DNA of 21,814 nt, taken from IMG/VR virus record IMGVR_UViG_3300049595_000360, positions 1 through 21,814 of that record, one strand, 5' to 3'. The DNA comes from a virus. The notes under the pieces were generated by a model. That model was not told where the DNA came from. It saw only the letters and a program-made list of their open reading frames with translations, and searched no databases. A program made the translations under genes and the position numbers. Positions 13,408-19,809 of the stretch are shown piece after piece. Position 1 is the stretch's first letter, and each line of letters opens with the position of its first letter.

Positions 13408-13991
13408 TATGCAACTCCCGCCAAAAATCCAGACAGCACAGATGTGTTTGAGTCTGCCGATCCAACAGTAAGCGTTCCAGTTCCAGAGGCCCAAGCCCAA
13501 AGCTCAAGATAATCTGTTGAGCCGTTAAGGTAAAAAAGCGCGCTGCCAGACAATTGAATGAAAGCACCAGTAGAGTTGTTGACGTCGACCATGCGCCCGT
13601 AGTTATCACCTTCAACACCGTTGCGCCGGATAGTCAAAATTCCCCGCGTAAAGGTGCTGGTCGATTCAAAAATGATGGTGCCGTTTGCCTGATAATATCC
13701 GGCCACAGTCGGTTGAAATCGGTAGTTGGTCGTTGAATCAAACGCATTGGTAACGTCAAAGGACTCAGCTTGCAGCGACACTTTTGTAAAGGTGCTGCTG
13801 CTGATAGTCTGAGCAGACGTTTTATACGCCCGGAACGCAGGCATAGCTTTCTGTATTACAGTGCTAGCAGTCGTCAAAACCGTGCCAGTGTTATCCGCCA
13901 GCGTCAGCGTCCGATCCGTGTTCGTGCCGGGGGAGGCAATAGTGAAAATCCCCGTCCCACCATTGTCCGGCGTGAGTGCAATTTTGCTCAT
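13407..13991 (-). CDS. Tail-fibre-like protein with C1q/TNF-like domain
   Basis: A 194-aa protein. A short shaft/attachment part (MSKIALTPDNGGTGIFTIAS, 'TDRTLTLADNTGTVLTTAS') is followed from about residue 48 by 'MPAFRAYKTSAQTISSSTFT', 'FDSTTNYRFQPTVAGYYQAN', 'RGILTIRRNGVEGDNYGRM' and 'TDYLELWAWASGTGTLTVGS'. The aromatic, Gly and Asn spacing is that of C1q-like jelly-roll trimers, which phages use as fibre tips. It is joined to the 654-aa fibre by TGATG and to the 52-aa gene by TAATG, so the three may form one adhesin set. Confidence 0.85.
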   Translation of the reverse strand: MSKIALTPDNGGTGIFTIASPGTNTDRTLTLADNTGTVLTTASTVIQKAMPAFRAYKTSAQTISSSTFTKVSLQAESFDVTNAFDSTTNYRFQPTVAGYYQANGTIIFESTSTFTRGILTIRRNGVEGDNYGRMVDVNNSTGAFIQLSGSALFYLNGSTDYLELWAWASGTGTLTVGSADSNTSVLSGFLAGVA

Positions 13992-15955
13992 CAGATCACC
14001 ACATAACGAGCGCCACCCTCAACCGTCAGCGTCACACCAGAGTTGATGGTGATCGGCCCGGTGGACATGGCGTTCTTGGTTGAAGGGATGGTATAGTTCG
14101 TGGTCATCGTCTGGCCGTTTTCATAGAACAGGCTATCAGTGCCGCCGCCCACGGGACCCTTAGCGTTGAGTTGGGGCTGAATGGCTGACGTCACACCGTC
14201 AACGAAATTCAGCTCAGCAGCGCTGGCTGTAATAGCCGTTCCGCCGATGGAGAGGGTGGTCGCGTTGGCCGTCCCGTTGACGTCGAGCTTGGCGGAGGGG
14301 GTTATGGTATCAATGCCGACGTTGCCAGAGCTATCCACCCTGAGCCGTTCAGACCCAGCTGTCTCCACCGTCACGGTATCAGCCGCAGGGAAGCGAATGG
14401 CCGTGTTGGTGTCGCCCGTGTGGACGATCTTGTCCTCAATCGACACGTCGCCCGTGAATGCAGGGGATGCCAGAGGCGCTGCGCCCAAGTTGGTGAGCGC
14501 CTGCGGTGCAGTCGTCGCACCCGTGCCGCCATTGCTCACAGACACCGTGCCAGAGACGTTGTTGGCGTTGCCGCTGATGGAGATACTCCAAGTGCCAGTG
14601 GCACCCGTACCGTCGTTCTGCGGGGCTCCAATCAGCGATGGCGTCACCGTGACGGAAGCCGCTCCCGTGACGTGCCCAAAGCCATCTAGGTTGATGTCCT
14701 GAACGAACGTCGCCCCAGTGTTGTCGATGCTGGCCTGAGAGGACGTGTCGGCGTGAGACAGGCCGTCCGCGTCCTGTGTGAGGCCACTACCCGCCGCAAC
14801 AGAAAACTCCGTGGTAGTGAGGCCAATGCCACCACCAGCCGTGTAGGTGGTGTCTGTCGATGTGATCGTAAAGTTGGGGTAGGTCCCCGTAATGGTCGTC
14901 GCGCCGCCTTGGGTGAGTGTGACAGTCTGGTCGGGAGCAGTGTTTGAGAACACGGTGCCGGTCAGGGCAAGGCCGCTTCCAGCCGAGTAAACCTGAGCCG
15001 AGGAAATCTGGGCAAACGTGATGTTTGTCGTCCCGAACGTGATGGTGCCGGAGGTGTTGCAGGTGTACGTCTCGCCCGCGCCCGTGGTGCCCTGCTGGAC
15101 AAAGACCGTGGAGCCTTCGCTCAAGCCGTTCGCGCTGTTGATGACGTAGGTGTCAGCGTCACTGGCGCGGGTCAGAACCCAGTTAGTTGAGCCCGAACCG
15201 GTGTTGGTGACAACATAAATGCCGTTCTGGGTCTGGTCGGTCTGTTCGTACACCAGAACGCGGTCGTTGGTGGCCACAGTAACGCCATCCATCACAAGGG
15301 CGACCTGCGTCCCAGCGTTGGTCAGGGTGGCCCCGACACCAGCGGTGCCGTTGTTGTAGGTGGCGTTCAGGTTGGCTGGGTTTTCCACCCTGACAGGCTG
15401 GTGGAAGTGGATACCGCTTGCGACCAAGGTATCGACGTACTGCTTGGTCGCGGCCTGCAGGGCCAGCGTAGGGTCGGCAGGGAGCAACACCGGGATCGTC
15501 GTGGTGATGGTGCTGTTCTCGACCTTGAAGCGCTCAGTGCCCCCGGTCTCCACGGACATCGTGTTGGCTGCAGGGAAGCGGATTGCCGTATCGGTGTCTC
15601 CCGTGTGGACGATCTTGTCGGCGACGAGGACGTCGCCCGATGCGTCCAGATACACCGCCTTGCTGGCAGCATAGGAGATGAAGATGTTCTTGACGCCCGC
15701 GCCCCAGTTGACTGCGGAGCCGCCGCTGCTTGACGCGAGGATCGTCGTGCGGGCTAGGGTCGGACCCGTGGTCGAGTAGGTGCCAATACCCACCTCCCAG
15801 TCGGTGTCGTTGGTGATCGCGTAGTATGTCGTGTCCCCATTGGCCAACACAGCCCCGAAGGACTGATAGCCATTGGCGGCACCTAGCAGGACGTAACTGG
15901 ACGTGCTTGTGGTGCTCGTGGTTTCTTGGACACGATCAGCTACTACGAGAGCCAT
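13991..15955 (-). CDS. Large tail fibre protein
   Basis: A 654-aa protein, the largest in the window. The N-terminal ~105 residues (MALVVADRVQETTSTTSTSS, 'YYAITNDTDWEVGIGTYSTT', 'LARTTILASSSGG', 'KNIFISYAASKAVYLD') form a virion-attachment domain I recognise from many aquatic phage fibres. The long shaft is Thr/Gly/Asn-rich and contains 'LQAATKQYVDTLVASGIHFH', 'QTQNGIYVVTN', 'SNGGTGATTAPQALTNLGAA' and 'LDVNGTANATTLSIGGTAI'. A module beginning DKIVHTGDT occurs twice (residues 113 and 508). There is no S74 domain; the protein ends in a short beta segment (TLTVEGGARYVVI), so the downstream C1q-like protein could provide the tip. GGAAG five bases upstream supports the start. Confidence 0.9.
   Translation of the reverse strand: MALVVADRVQETTSTTSTSSYVLLGAANGYQSFGAVLANGDTTYYAITNDTDWEVGIGTYSTTGPTLARTTILASSSGGSAVNWGAGVKNIFISYAASKAVYLDASGDVLVADKIVHTGDTDTAIRFPAANTMSVETGGTERFKVENSTITTTIPVLLPADPTLALQAATKQYVDTLVASGIHFHQPVRVENPANLNATYNNGTAGVGATLTNAGTQVALVMDGVTVATNDRVLVYEQTDQTQNGIYVVTNTGSGSTNWVLTRASDADTYVINSANGLSEGSTVFVQQGTTGAGETYTCNTSGTITFGTTNITFAQISSAQVYSAGSGLALTGTVFSNTAPDQTVTLTQGGATTITGTYPNFTITSTDTTYTAGGGIGLTTTEFSVAAGSGLTQDADGLSHADTSSQASIDNTGATFVQDINLDGFGHVTGAASVTVTPSLIGAPQNDGTGATGTWSISISGNANNVSGTVSVSNGGTGATTAPQALTNLGAAPLASPAFTGDVSIEDKIVHTGDTNTAIRFPAADTVTVETAGSERLRVDSSGNVGIDTITPSAKLDVNGTANATTLSIGGTAITASAAELNFVDGVTSAIQPQLNAKGPVGGGTDSLFYENGQTMTTNYTIPSTKNAMSTGPITINSGVTLTVEGGARYVVI
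14385..14434 (-). repeat. Copy 2 of a 50-bp fibre-shaft repeat
   Basis: This segment encodes the beginning of the second DKIVHTGDT module of the 654-aa fibre (residue 508 on). It matches 15570-15619 at 45 of 50 positions by my direct comparison. Confidence 0.85.
15570..15619 (-). repeat. Copy 1 of a 50-bp fibre-shaft repeat
   Basis: This segment encodes the first DKIVHTGDT module of the 654-aa fibre (residue 113 on). The partner at 14385-14434 lies in the same reading frame, so the pair marks an internal duplication of a shaft unit. Confidence 0.85.
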
Positions 15956-15964
15956 GGCACTTCC

Positions 15965-16408
15965 TTAGCTGATACGGATGATGGCGTTCGAGGCGTCTGC
16001 CGTTGGGAACTGAATGGTGAATGTACCCGACGTGGAAATCTTGTCGCCGCCGAAGTCCAGCACAGCCACCGAGGGGTTGGTGAAGGTGTGGGTCGGGGTC
16101 GAGTTATAGATCAGAGCGCCACGGGCGTTGATGGTCGCCGACGTGAACGAGATGTCGTCGAAGTCCGTGAATGCCGTGGTGCCAGAGGTCGTCGGGCTGA
16201 CGTTGGTCAGTGTGCCGCCGCCAGCCGCGTAGGTGCCAGAGTTGGCGACCTCGTTCGTGGCGGAGTACGCAGTGGTCGTCGCGTCCAGAGTGGCAGAGCT
16301 CGTGTAGAGCGCGATCTTGAAGGTGTCGCCTCCGCTGGAGCGGAAGTCGTGGACGGCCTCAAGAATCTGATCCTTGAACGAAGTGCACATTGCCTGAGTG
16401 ATTGCCAT
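15965..16408 (-). CDS. Conserved phage structural protein (tail/baseplate-associated)
   Basis: A 147-aa protein: 'MAITQAMCTSFKDQILEAVH', 'DTFKIALYTSSATLDATTTA', 'YSATNEVANSGTYAAGGGTL', 'INARGALIYNS' and 'FTIQFPTADASNAIIRIS'. This type occurs repeatedly in aquatic phage genomes just ahead of the tail fibres and is annotated as a structural protein. It is mostly beta and Thr/Ser/Gly-rich, consistent with a small virion shell or baseplate component. AGGAGG precedes the ATG at good spacing. The fibre gene follows 9 bp after the stop. Confidence 0.85.
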   Translation of the reverse strand: MAITQAMCTSFKDQILEAVHDFRSSGGDTFKIALYTSSATLDATTTAYSATNEVANSGTYAAGGGTLTNVSPTTSGTTAFTDFDDISFTSATINARGALIYNSTPTHTFTNPSVAVLDFGGDKISTSGTFTIQFPTADASNAIIRIS

Positions 16409-16417
16409 CGCGGCCTC

Positions 16418-16711
16418 CTATAGCTTCTGAATGGCCGCAGCCAGTTGTGGGTGCCCAGCCTCTACGAGCGCATTATACACGGTAAGGCGGTCGTTGGTAA
16501 CTGCCTCTTTCATGTAAGCCGTCACGACCTTGAGCAGCGATGCGCGGTAGGCCAAGGCCTGATCTCTGATCTCCTGCGGTGCAGAATCCGACACGCTGAT
16601 GAGCTTGTTCACGCAGCGAAGCGCGACCTCCTCGGGCGTCTGGCCGCGGTTATCCGTGGTCGTGACCGTCACGATGGGGGTCAGAGGGAGGTTCATGGAG
16701 GCTGCGAACAT
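16418..16711 (-). CDS. Conserved small helical phage protein
   Basis: A 97-aa protein: MFAASMNLPLTPIVTVTTTD, 'NRGQTPEEVALRCVNKLISV', 'IRDQALAYRASLLKVVTAYM', 'NDRLTVYNALVEAGHPQLAA'. It has a beta-like opening followed by three amphipathic helices. Similar proteins are found between connector and fibre genes in aquatic phages; I know of no assigned function. The TAATG overlap with the adaptor gene upstream implies coupled translation. Confidence 0.8.
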   Translation of the reverse strand: MFAASMNLPLTPIVTVTTTDNRGQTPEEVALRCVNKLISVSDSAPQEIRDQALAYRASLLKVVTAYMKEAVTNDRLTVYNALVEAGHPQLAAAIQKL

Positions 16712-17361
16712 TACTGCTTCCCTCGAATGACCATGCCAGTGCGATACTCGTCGGTGACCTGACGTGCTTCGCCCAGCATCTTGAGGCCAATCAGCGACTC
16801 TTGGAACCGCTTGTCGTAGGTGGCCATCATGTCCGGGTCACCCTTGAGGAAGATGTAAGCCTCGACCATTGCCCCGTAGAACAGAGTCAGTTCGGCGTTA
16901 ATGCTGAGCCACGTGGTGCCGCTATCCGAACCGGCCGTCAGGCTGGCGGGGCGGTAGAAGTAATGGAGCTCCATGACGTAGTTGTCGTCCGGAGTCGGGC
17001 TCAGGATGAAGTTCTCATTGTCAAACTGGGCGTAGTACTTCGGAGCCCCGGTCGTGCTGGAATCGGGCGTGTACTCCTGCACGAAGCTGACGTCCTTAAA
17101 CTCGGTAAAGACCTTGTCGTTGTTGTCGCCCATATAGGACAGGGAAAACGGGGCAAGGAAGTCGCTCGGGGAGGCCAAATACTGGTTCCCAATCGTGGCG
17201 CTGGCCGTGGCGTTCTTGCGAAACAGGCTCAGCTGCACGTTCTTCAGAATCCGCTCTTCGGACATCCGGATGAATAGGGGCAGGTTGTTGACGAAGGTGG
17301 TCTCCGAGGTCTCGAGATAGTCCTGCAGAGCCTGCTTCAGCTGGCCGTATGTAAAGCTCAT
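16711..17361 (-). CDS. Head-tail adaptor protein (SU10-adaptor-like)
   Basis: A 216-aa protein: MSFTYGQLKQALQDYLETSE, 'FVNNLPLFIRMSEERILKNV', 'YLASPSDFLAPFSLSYMGDN', 'VFTEFKDVSFVQEYTPDSST', 'GAPKYYAQFDNENFILSPTP', 'MELHYFYRPASLT', and a helical C-terminus with 'MMATYDKRFQESLIGLKMLG'. The order (N-terminal helices, beta insertion with DF and P.YY motifs, C-terminal helices) fits the phage adaptor family known from Vibrio phage SU10, which sits under the portal and joins the head to a short tail. Its position between another connector-like gene and the fibre genes agrees. The family call is from memory of the pattern. Confidence 0.82.
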   Translation of the reverse strand: MSFTYGQLKQALQDYLETSETTFVNNLPLFIRMSEERILKNVQLSLFRKNATASATIGNQYLASPSDFLAPFSLSYMGDNNDKVFTEFKDVSFVQEYTPDSSTTGAPKYYAQFDNENFILSPTPDDNYVMELHYFYRPASLTAGSDSGTTWLSINAELTLFYGAMVEAYIFLKGDPDMMATYDKRFQESLIGLKMLGEARQVTDEYRTGMVIRGKQ

Positions 17362-17378
17362 GTGATCACCACCGTGAC
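17358..17378 (-). repeat. Copy A of a 21-nt gene-junction sequence
   Basis: This segment contains the last six codons and stop of the 99-aa gene and the overlapping start of the adaptor gene. It is identical to 1882-1902 at 20 of 21 positions; the one change (A/G in a Val codon) is silent. GGTGG in it could serve as ribosome site for the downstream gene. Confidence 0.85.
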
Positions 17379-17657
17379 AAAGCCGAGACTAACAACCATC
17401 GGATAGATGATCGCCACCGGCGGGAAAACAGTATTGCCCACGGGGACGTAGACGTGGCCTTCCTCCGGGTCAGGGCGAGGGTTCTTGAGAGCCTGAGGGT
17501 CGGGGTAGGTCTTGGGCGGATACAGCTGTGGGTGCTTCGGATCGTATTCGTCCGGGCCCACCAGAGCCCCAGTCCACTCTTTCCGCATGTCGCGCAGGCG
17601 ATATCGGACGCCAGAGCGGTCCGAAATGCCCCAAGCCTTTTTGCCTGTTGCGTACAT
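17358..17657 (-). CDS. Small conserved neck-region protein
   Basis: A 99-aa protein: MYATGKKAWGISDRSGVRYR, 'LRDMRKEWTGALVGPDEYDP', 'KHPQLYPPKTYPDPQALKNP', ending 'PMVVSLGFVTVVIT'. The first 60 residues, basic then proline-rich, resemble small proteins encoded between connector and adaptor genes of aquatic phages. The last six residues (VTVVIT) and the following ATGA start are the same as at the end of the 98-aa gene (1882), and the surrounding DNA is almost identical. A short three-base spacer separates its ATG from the preceding connector gene. Confidence 0.8.
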   Translation of the reverse strand: MYATGKKAWGISDRSGVRYRLRDMRKEWTGALVGPDEYDPKHPQLYPPKTYPDPQALKNPRPDPEEGHVYVPVGNTVFPPVAIIYPMVVSLGFVTVVIT

Positions 17658-17660
17658 GCG

Positions 17661-18326
17661 TTAGCCCCTCAGGTAAGGCCTGCCGGGCTGCAGCTTGAGC
17701 GGGACACGGTCAATGTCCTCGTCCGCAGCCCGCTGGAATTCTTCGTCGTAGACCGCCTTCAGCAGTCCCGTGCGCTCCGGAGACCGCTTCATCGAGATGT
17801 AGTAAGCAAGACCAGCGACCATGCAGGGCAGGAAGCGGAACGGGATGTCGTTCGTGTTGGTCAGGGAGTCGGCGTCCTGCATACGACGAACGTAGTAGTA
17901 CCGAATCTGGTCCGTCGAGTTCTCAGGCGCTGCCCAGACGTACATCGTCGGGGTGATTGTCCGGTCGAGGAAGTACTGGCTCGGCCGACCCTGCGTAGTC
18001 TTGTTCGGCAGGGTGAAGTACTCCGTCCGGCTGATCCGGTCCATCTCGTAGTCCGTTCCGCTGCGACGGACGATGACGTCGAGGATATCGACAACATCGG
18101 CAGCCAGCACGTAGGACGGATCGCCCGCGGTGACCGTGAACATGCCCTCGGCCACGGTCCACAGGTTGAGGCCGCGGTTGGCCCACTCTGCCAACATCAG
18201 GTTCAGAGACCGGCGGGCAGTGCGCGCGTCGTAGCCCGTGCGGACCTCAAGCCCGCAGCGCTCATACGCTTCCTCGATGATCTCCGCGACGTCCAGATTG
18301 AAGTCGCGCGTCCCTGATGTGGTCAT
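17661..18326 (-). CDS. Head-to-tail connector protein (T7 gp11 / P22 gp4-like)
   Basis: A 221-aa protein: 'DVAEIIEEAYERCGLEVRTG', 'YDARTARRSLNLMLAEWANR', 'GLNLWTVAEGMFTVTAGDPS', 'TDYEMDRISRTEYFTLPNKT', 'GRPSQYFLDRTITPTMYVWA', 'FRFLPCMVAGLAYYISMKRS', 'YDEEFQRAADEDIDRVPLKL'. The N-terminal helices with 'SLN.ML.EWANRGLNLW' and the later 'GRP..Y' block are characteristic of the small connector proteins that extend the portal in short-tailed phages. The equivalence to T7 gp11 or P22 gp4 is by role and pattern, not proven homology. It starts three bases after the Lys/Met-rich gene's stop. Confidence 0.82.
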   Translation of the reverse strand: MTTSGTRDFNLDVAEIIEEAYERCGLEVRTGYDARTARRSLNLMLAEWANRGLNLWTVAEGMFTVTAGDPSYVLAADVVDILDVIVRRSGTDYEMDRISRTEYFTLPNKTTQGRPSQYFLDRTITPTMYVWAAPENSTDQIRYYYVRRMQDADSLTNTNDIPFRFLPCMVAGLAYYISMKRSPERTGLLKAVYDEEFQRAADEDIDRVPLKLQPGRPYLRG

Positions 18327-18329
18327 GTC

Positions 18330-18539
18330 TTACTTCTTGTTCTTCATGCCCACGGCACCGCCGCGCTTCATGCCCACGGCACCGCCGCGCTTCATTTTCT
18401 TTTCTCCGACCATTCCGCCACCCATCATGCCCATGCCCATGGCCTTACGCGGACTAACCATGTCCGGAGAAACATCGCCGCCGCGCATCATCTTTTTCTT
18501 TTTACCGCCGGACTTCATCGCACGAGGTTTCATAGCCAT
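18330..18539 (-). CDS. Very basic Lys/Met/Gly-rich small protein with an 8-residue repeat
   Basis: A 69-aa protein from ATG at 18539 (MAMKPRAMKSGGKKKKMMRG), with AAGGAG eight bases upstream. A TTG two codons earlier is less likely. It starts inside the end of the 184-aa gene (38-nt overlap). The composition is almost entirely Lys, Met, Gly, Arg, Ala and Val, with no acidic cluster. The C-terminus has two tandem RGGAVGMK units. Such a protein is probably disordered and could bind nucleic acid or the capsid interior. Similar K/M/G-rich small proteins occur in aquatic phages, of unknown role. Confidence 0.78.
   Translation of the reverse strand: MAMKPRAMKSGGKKKKMMRGGDVSPDMVSPRKAMGMGMMGGGMVGEKKMKRGGAVGMKRGGAVGMKNKK
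18342..18389 (-). repeat. Two perfect 24-bp tandem repeats
   Basis: The 24-bp unit at 18342-18365 repeats exactly at 18366-18389, and a third copy begins at 18390 (cttcat). The unit keeps the reading frame and encodes the RGGAVGMK repeat, so copy number could change by slippage without breaking the gene. Confidence 0.95.
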
Positions 18540-19056
18540 TTCCAAGTCTCCTTTTTCGGTTGACGACGAGAGCTAGATACTCATCGGGAGGATATGCTCT
18601 ATAGTAGCCCAAGACCTCGAGCTTGTCACTAGCGCGAACAACCTTCTCAAGGTCTTGGATGAACAGCATGCAATAGGGCTGCTCGACAGAACTGTCCCAG
18701 TCGTTGTCCGTCAAAAAGTCCAACTCTGCATCCTCTGCCCCGTAGTCGGGGTGAAACTGCATGCAGTGCAAAGACTGGAAGGTCTGGTTTAGAACGTCAG
18801 CATACTCATGCAGGTGCTCGACGTCCGGGAGGTTGTACGAGGCAACGACCACAAGGTCCTTATCGTACTGAGTAAAACGGGAACAGGCAGTCAAGGCAGC
18901 GGCGTAGATATTATCGGTTTCGATAACAAGAACCTTGTTCTCCCTCCACGCCTGCTTCGCATACGGACAGGCGGGAATGCCCCCCAAGTGAGGGTTCGGG
19001 ACCTCTAAGACCTCGCGCGACCAGCTACGTAGGTCCTGTTCAATCTCTGCGCTCAC
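18502..19056 (-). CDS. Conserved phage protein of unknown function with 'CPYAKQAW' motif
   Basis: A 184-aa protein, acidic, unlike its basic neighbours. The N-terminus reads 'DLRSWSREVLEVPNPHLGGI' then 'PACPYAKQAWRENKVLVIET'. Later come 'LVVVASYNLPDVEHLHEYAD', 'LNQTFQSLHCMQFHPDYG', 'DAELDFLTDNDWDSSVEQPY', 'MLFIQDLEKVVRASDKLEVL' and 'GYYRAYPPDEYLALVVNRK'. The alternating strand/helix pattern suggests a globular alpha/beta protein. I recall the 'P.CPYAK.AW..NKV' signature from phage genomes; it faintly echoes DUF1415-type 'LCPFA' proteins but not clearly enough to assign. It begins in an ATGA overlap with the 91-aa gene. No catalytic motif is evident; His, Cys and Asp are available for metal binding. 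Confidence 0.82.
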   Translation of the reverse strand: MSAEIEQDLRSWSREVLEVPNPHLGGIPACPYAKQAWRENKVLVIETDNIYAAALTACSRFTQYDKDLVVVASYNLPDVEHLHEYADVLNQTFQSLHCMQFHPDYGAEDAELDFLTDNDWDSSVEQPYCMLFIQDLEKVVRASDKLEVLGYYRAYPPDEYLALVVNRKRRLGNGYETSCDEVRR

Positions 19057-19328
19057 GGTTTTCTCTTTAAGGGTTTGACGCGCTTGGGCGCTCCAGCAGG
19101 CTGCCCCAAACTCTTCTTCTGTGCGACCCTACTACGCTTTTCGGAGGTCGTCATCTCGGAAGCGGTCTTCGGGGTTTTTTCGCTGATCCGCTTGGACGGA
19201 CGGCAGTAGGGCGTTCCTCGGTCCTCGCCTTCTTGACGTCCGCAAGCCTTTCCGGTCCGGACATCTTTCCAGTCCTCCTTAAACCAGCGGCGCAGCGAAG
19301 CACCCTTCTCGGTCTTGCGGACAGCCAT
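19053..19328 (-). CDS. Small basic Cys-containing conserved protein
   Basis: A 91-aa protein: MAVRKTEKGASLRRWFKEDW, 'KDVRTGKACGRQEGEDRGTP', 'YCRPSKRISEKTPKTASEMT', C-terminal 'PAGAPKRVKPLKRKP'. The block 'RWFKEDW.D..TGK.CGR......YCRPSKR' is conserved in aquatic phages and, as I recall, in some large algal viruses. The two Cys and aromatic residues suggest a small folded or metal-binding core, followed by a basic tail. It starts at a TGATG junction and ends at an ATGA junction. It could bind nucleic acid; this is inference. Confidence 0.8.
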   Translation of the reverse strand: MAVRKTEKGASLRRWFKEDWKDVRTGKACGRQEGEDRGTPYCRPSKRISEKTPKTASEMTTSEKRSRVAQKKSLGQPAGAPKRVKPLKRKP

Positions 19329-19540
19329 CAGAACGTCCTCGACTTCTTAGCAGGCTTCTTCGACGAAGATTTGCTGGAACCGGTGCCCCAGTTGTCCGCA
19401 CCGACCTTACGGCACTTGGCAATCGCCCCGCTGGCGTATGCGGAAGGGAACACCTTGTATCGGGCCTTGACCTTCGAGTAGCAGGCATCTTTTTTGGACA
19501 CGGAGCTCTCCACCTGTTTGGCCATGCTGGCGCGGTTCAT
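19328..19540 (-). CDS. Small basic conserved protein with 'ARYKVFPSAYASGA' motif
   Basis: A 70-aa protein: MNRASMAKQVESSVSKKDAC, 'YSKVKARYKVFPSAYASGAI', 'AKCRKVGADNWGTGSSKSSS', then a Lys/Ser tail. The 'ARYKV.PSAYASGA..KCRK.G..NWG' block is common in aquatic phages and some other viruses; I associate it with a Pfam domain of unknown function (possibly DUF5872, to be checked). One base separates its ATG from the preceding stop. It is one of four adjacent small basic proteins. Confidence 0.82.
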   Translation of the reverse strand: MNRASMAKQVESSVSKKDACYSKVKARYKVFPSAYASGAIAKCRKVGADNWGTGSSKSSSKKPAKKSRTF

Positions 19541-19541
19541 G

Positions 19542-19802
19542 TCAGCAGTCCCACGCTCGAAGCGATTTGTTGATCCGGCTGTTTGGATCGCGCTTGGTCT
19601 TCTCGCTCGTGAGCTTCTTTTTCATGCCTGTCATCCGGGCACAGAAGCTCTTGCGGCGGCTGGCGTCCTTCTCCGTCTTCGGGTTCGGAGCCGGGGGCTT
19701 CAGGTTCATGCCTTCGGCCTTAGCCGAAGCTCGGCCCTTGGCGTTCAAGCCCCCAGCGGGGTTCTTCCCTTCTTTACGGGTCCACGCTGGGGTCTTGGCC
19801 AT
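19542..19802 (-). CDS. Small basic conserved protein (DUF6321-like)
   Basis: An 86-aa protein from ATG at 19802: MAKTPAWTRKEGKNPAGGLN, 'AKGRASAKAEGMNLKPPAPN', 'RRKSFCARMTGMKKKLTSEK', 'TKRDPNSRINKSLRAWDC'. The frame continues upstream into the 175-aa gene, but that part is non-phage-like shadow; the conserved family begins at MAKTPAWTRKEGK. I associate the pattern with DUF6321 from memory. The protein is strongly basic with two Cys. Seven bases separate it from the preceding gene. Confidence 0.85.
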   Translation of the reverse strand: MAKTPAWTRKEGKNPAGGLNAKGRASAKAEGMNLKPPAPNPKTEKDASRRKSFCARMTGMKKKLTSEKTKRDPNSRINKSLRAWDC

Positions 19803-19809
19803 TGCATCG

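Noticed and set aside
13408-13500. Upstream extension of the 52-aa protein
   Set aside because: The extra residues (Trp/Cys-rich) are a shadow of the C1q-like gene, and the TAATG junction gives a natural start at 13407.
8246-15955. Diversity-generating retroelement acting on fibre tips
   Set aside because: No reverse transcriptase, accessory gene or template repeat is visible in the window, so there is no support here.
15926-16423. Plus-strand open frame of 165 codons opposite the 147-aa structural gene
   Set aside because: The translation is Arg/Val/Gly-rich low-quality sequence. The minus-strand product is a conserved phage protein.
17454-18317. Plus-strand open frame of 287 codons opposite the connector gene
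   Set aside because: No ribosome site or recognisable domain, and it covers two well-supported minus-strand genes. It is a codon-bias shadow.
18342-18395. Possible CRISPR-like direct repeats
   Set aside because: The 24-bp copies are directly adjacent with no spacers and lie in frame within a coding sequence.
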